Source of the DNA: Kitasatospora sp. MAA4
GTDB taxonomy: Bacteria; Actinomycetota; Actinomycetes; Streptomycetales; Streptomycetaceae
Reading direction: 5' to 3'
DNA length: 59,426 nt
Assembly: GCF_029893355.1 (NCBI RefSeq)
Contig: NZ_JARZAI010000042.1
Location: 1-59,426 of the forward strand
Both the position numbers and the translations under genes were made by a program. Below the pieces are notes generated by a model that searched no databases, was not told where the DNA came from, and worked only from the letters and a program-made list of their open reading frames with translations. Below are positions 58,936 through 59,426 of the stretch, piece after piece. The first letter of the stretch is position 1. Each line of letters starts with the position of its first letter.

Positions 58936-58993
58936 GCAGCCCCGGGGTGCAGCCGTTCCCGACCGACACGGTCGGGCAGCACCCCGGGGCTGC
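58936..58993. repeat. Nested long hairpin upstream of the kdp microproteins
   Basis: GCAGCCCCGGGGTGC (58936-58950) pairs with GCACCCCGGGGCTGC (58979-58993), and inside it CCCGACC pairs with GGTCGGG, giving a two-tier cruciform only ten bases after the bL37 terminator. It may be a second terminator or a structured element. The remaining gap to 59250 has no gene and presumably holds the kdp promoter. Confidence 0.6.
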
Positions 58994-59250
58994 GGCCTGC
59001 CCGGAGCCAGTCGGGCGGCATCGCCCGAGCCGCCGAAACATTTCGGCCACTTCGTGGTCTCAGGTGTGTGAAGCGGATATCAGTGCCGCGTCAAAGTTCC
59101 CGCTGCACCCGTATGGAGCGTGTCAGGGATCGGCTGATGGCCGGAAGTCGCTGCTTTGCTCCTCCTGCCGGCCCGCCGCCGGTGCCGTGCGGAGCCCCGG
59201 AGTCCGGGAGCCGCCCCACGGCCAGGTCCCTGAACCAACTGGTGGAGCCC

Positions 59251-59334
59251 ATGCTCGATCTCGTCTTCGTCGGTGTCACGGTTGCCGTGTTCGCCGCCCT
59301 CGCGCTGGTGGCCCGGGGGGTCGAGAAGCTGTGA
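59251..59334 (+). CDS. Single-helix membrane microprotein upstream of kdpF
   Basis: A 27-residue frame, MLDLVFVGVTVAVFAALALV then ARGVEKL, preceded by GGTGGAG. It consists of one transmembrane helix and a short charged end. Its stop overlaps the kdpF start as GTGA, so the two are translationally coupled. It resembles KdpF in size but not in sequence and may be an additional small stabilising subunit of the Kdp pump. The function is inferred from position. Confidence 0.65.
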   Translation: MLDLVFVGVTVAVFAALALVARGVEKL

Positions 59335-59420
59335 GTGTCGAGAACATCGCAGGCCTGATCGTCGCTGTCGCGCTCGTCGGCTATCTCGTCGTGGCGCTGA
59401 TCTTCCCGGAGAAGTTCTGA
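59331..59420 (+). CDS. kdpF: KdpF, small subunit of the potassium pump
   Basis: A 29-residue single-helix protein: VSVENIAGLIVAVALVGYLV then VALIFPEKF. The ending YLVVALIFPEKF is the KdpF signature (YLxxALxxPExF). It starts with GTG overlapping the previous stop. KdpF stabilises the KdpA-KdpB-KdpC complex. Directly after its stop a new ATG (59422-59424) with coupling distance of one base probably opens kdpA outside the window, so a complete kdpFABC operon is expected to the right. Confidence 0.85.
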   Translation: MSVENIAGLIVAVALVGYLVVALIFPEKF

Positions 59421-59426
59421 CATGAG

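Overview
The window is high-GC DNA (almost every codon ends in G or C, with many GTG and a few TTG starts) from an actinomycete, most likely Streptomycetaceae (Streptomyces, Kitasatospora or Streptacidiphilus). Supporting markers are ribosomal protein bL37, S74-type secreted proteins, LacI and ROK sugar regulators, OmpR, XRE and TrmB-LuxR regulators, and IS110, IS21, IS630 and ISL3 family insertion sequences. No tRNA, rRNA or CRISPR array was seen.

Layout. 0-7 kb holds the tail of an iron-sulfur protein, a 2OG-Fe(II) oxygenase, a split S74 secreted protein, a PstS-like secreted binding protein, a DinB protein, a methyltransferase-like protein and a CDF-like transporter. 7-18 kb is a complete L-arabinose locus: LacI-type regulator, CUT2-type ABC importer, and the divergent araB-araD-araA-arabinofuranosidase operon, joined by a symmetric divergent promoter/operator and further LacI-type operators. 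18-32 kb is a decaying pentose and plant-polysaccharide region. An intact xylAB-xylR unit and an E. coli-type purB sit among truncated genes: MFS transporter, GH42 and GH31 glycosidases, FadR regulator, rhamnose mutarotase, arabinofuranosidase, lactonase and alpha-L-fucosidase. 32-43 kb has a sodium:sugar symporter, two quinone-oxidoreductase-like enzymes, a TrmB-LuxR regulator divergent from a small secreted peptide gene, a secreted CHAP-like protein with seven 38/39-residue repeats, a Fic protein with an upstream partner, and a secreted transglycosylase. 43-52 kb is rich in insertion sequences. It includes an IS630-type unit whose near-identical 33-bp ends enclose a serine hydrolase passenger gene, and an ISL3 element with an inverted 174-bp duplication of its own 5' end. 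52-59.4 kb is a stress and potassium cluster: two universal stress proteins, a winged-helix DNA-binding protein with no receiver, a solitary kdpB, an SDR-like protein, bL37, and at the edge two microproteins, the second being KdpF, which starts a separate kdp operon.

Most notable signals. (1) Direct repeats of a GTCAGG/GTCAAG-type heptamer at exactly 11-bp period lie upstream of both usp genes, kdpB and the small gene preceding the winged-helix gene, and once more at 57.6 kb. This predicts a local OmpR-type regulon, plausibly run by the receiver-less winged-helix protein. (2) The IS630-type transposable unit carries a passenger gene. (3) A TrmB-LuxR regulator is paired with a secreted peptide ending in a CxxC motif. 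(4) Deletion and inversion junctions cluster in the glycosidase genes.
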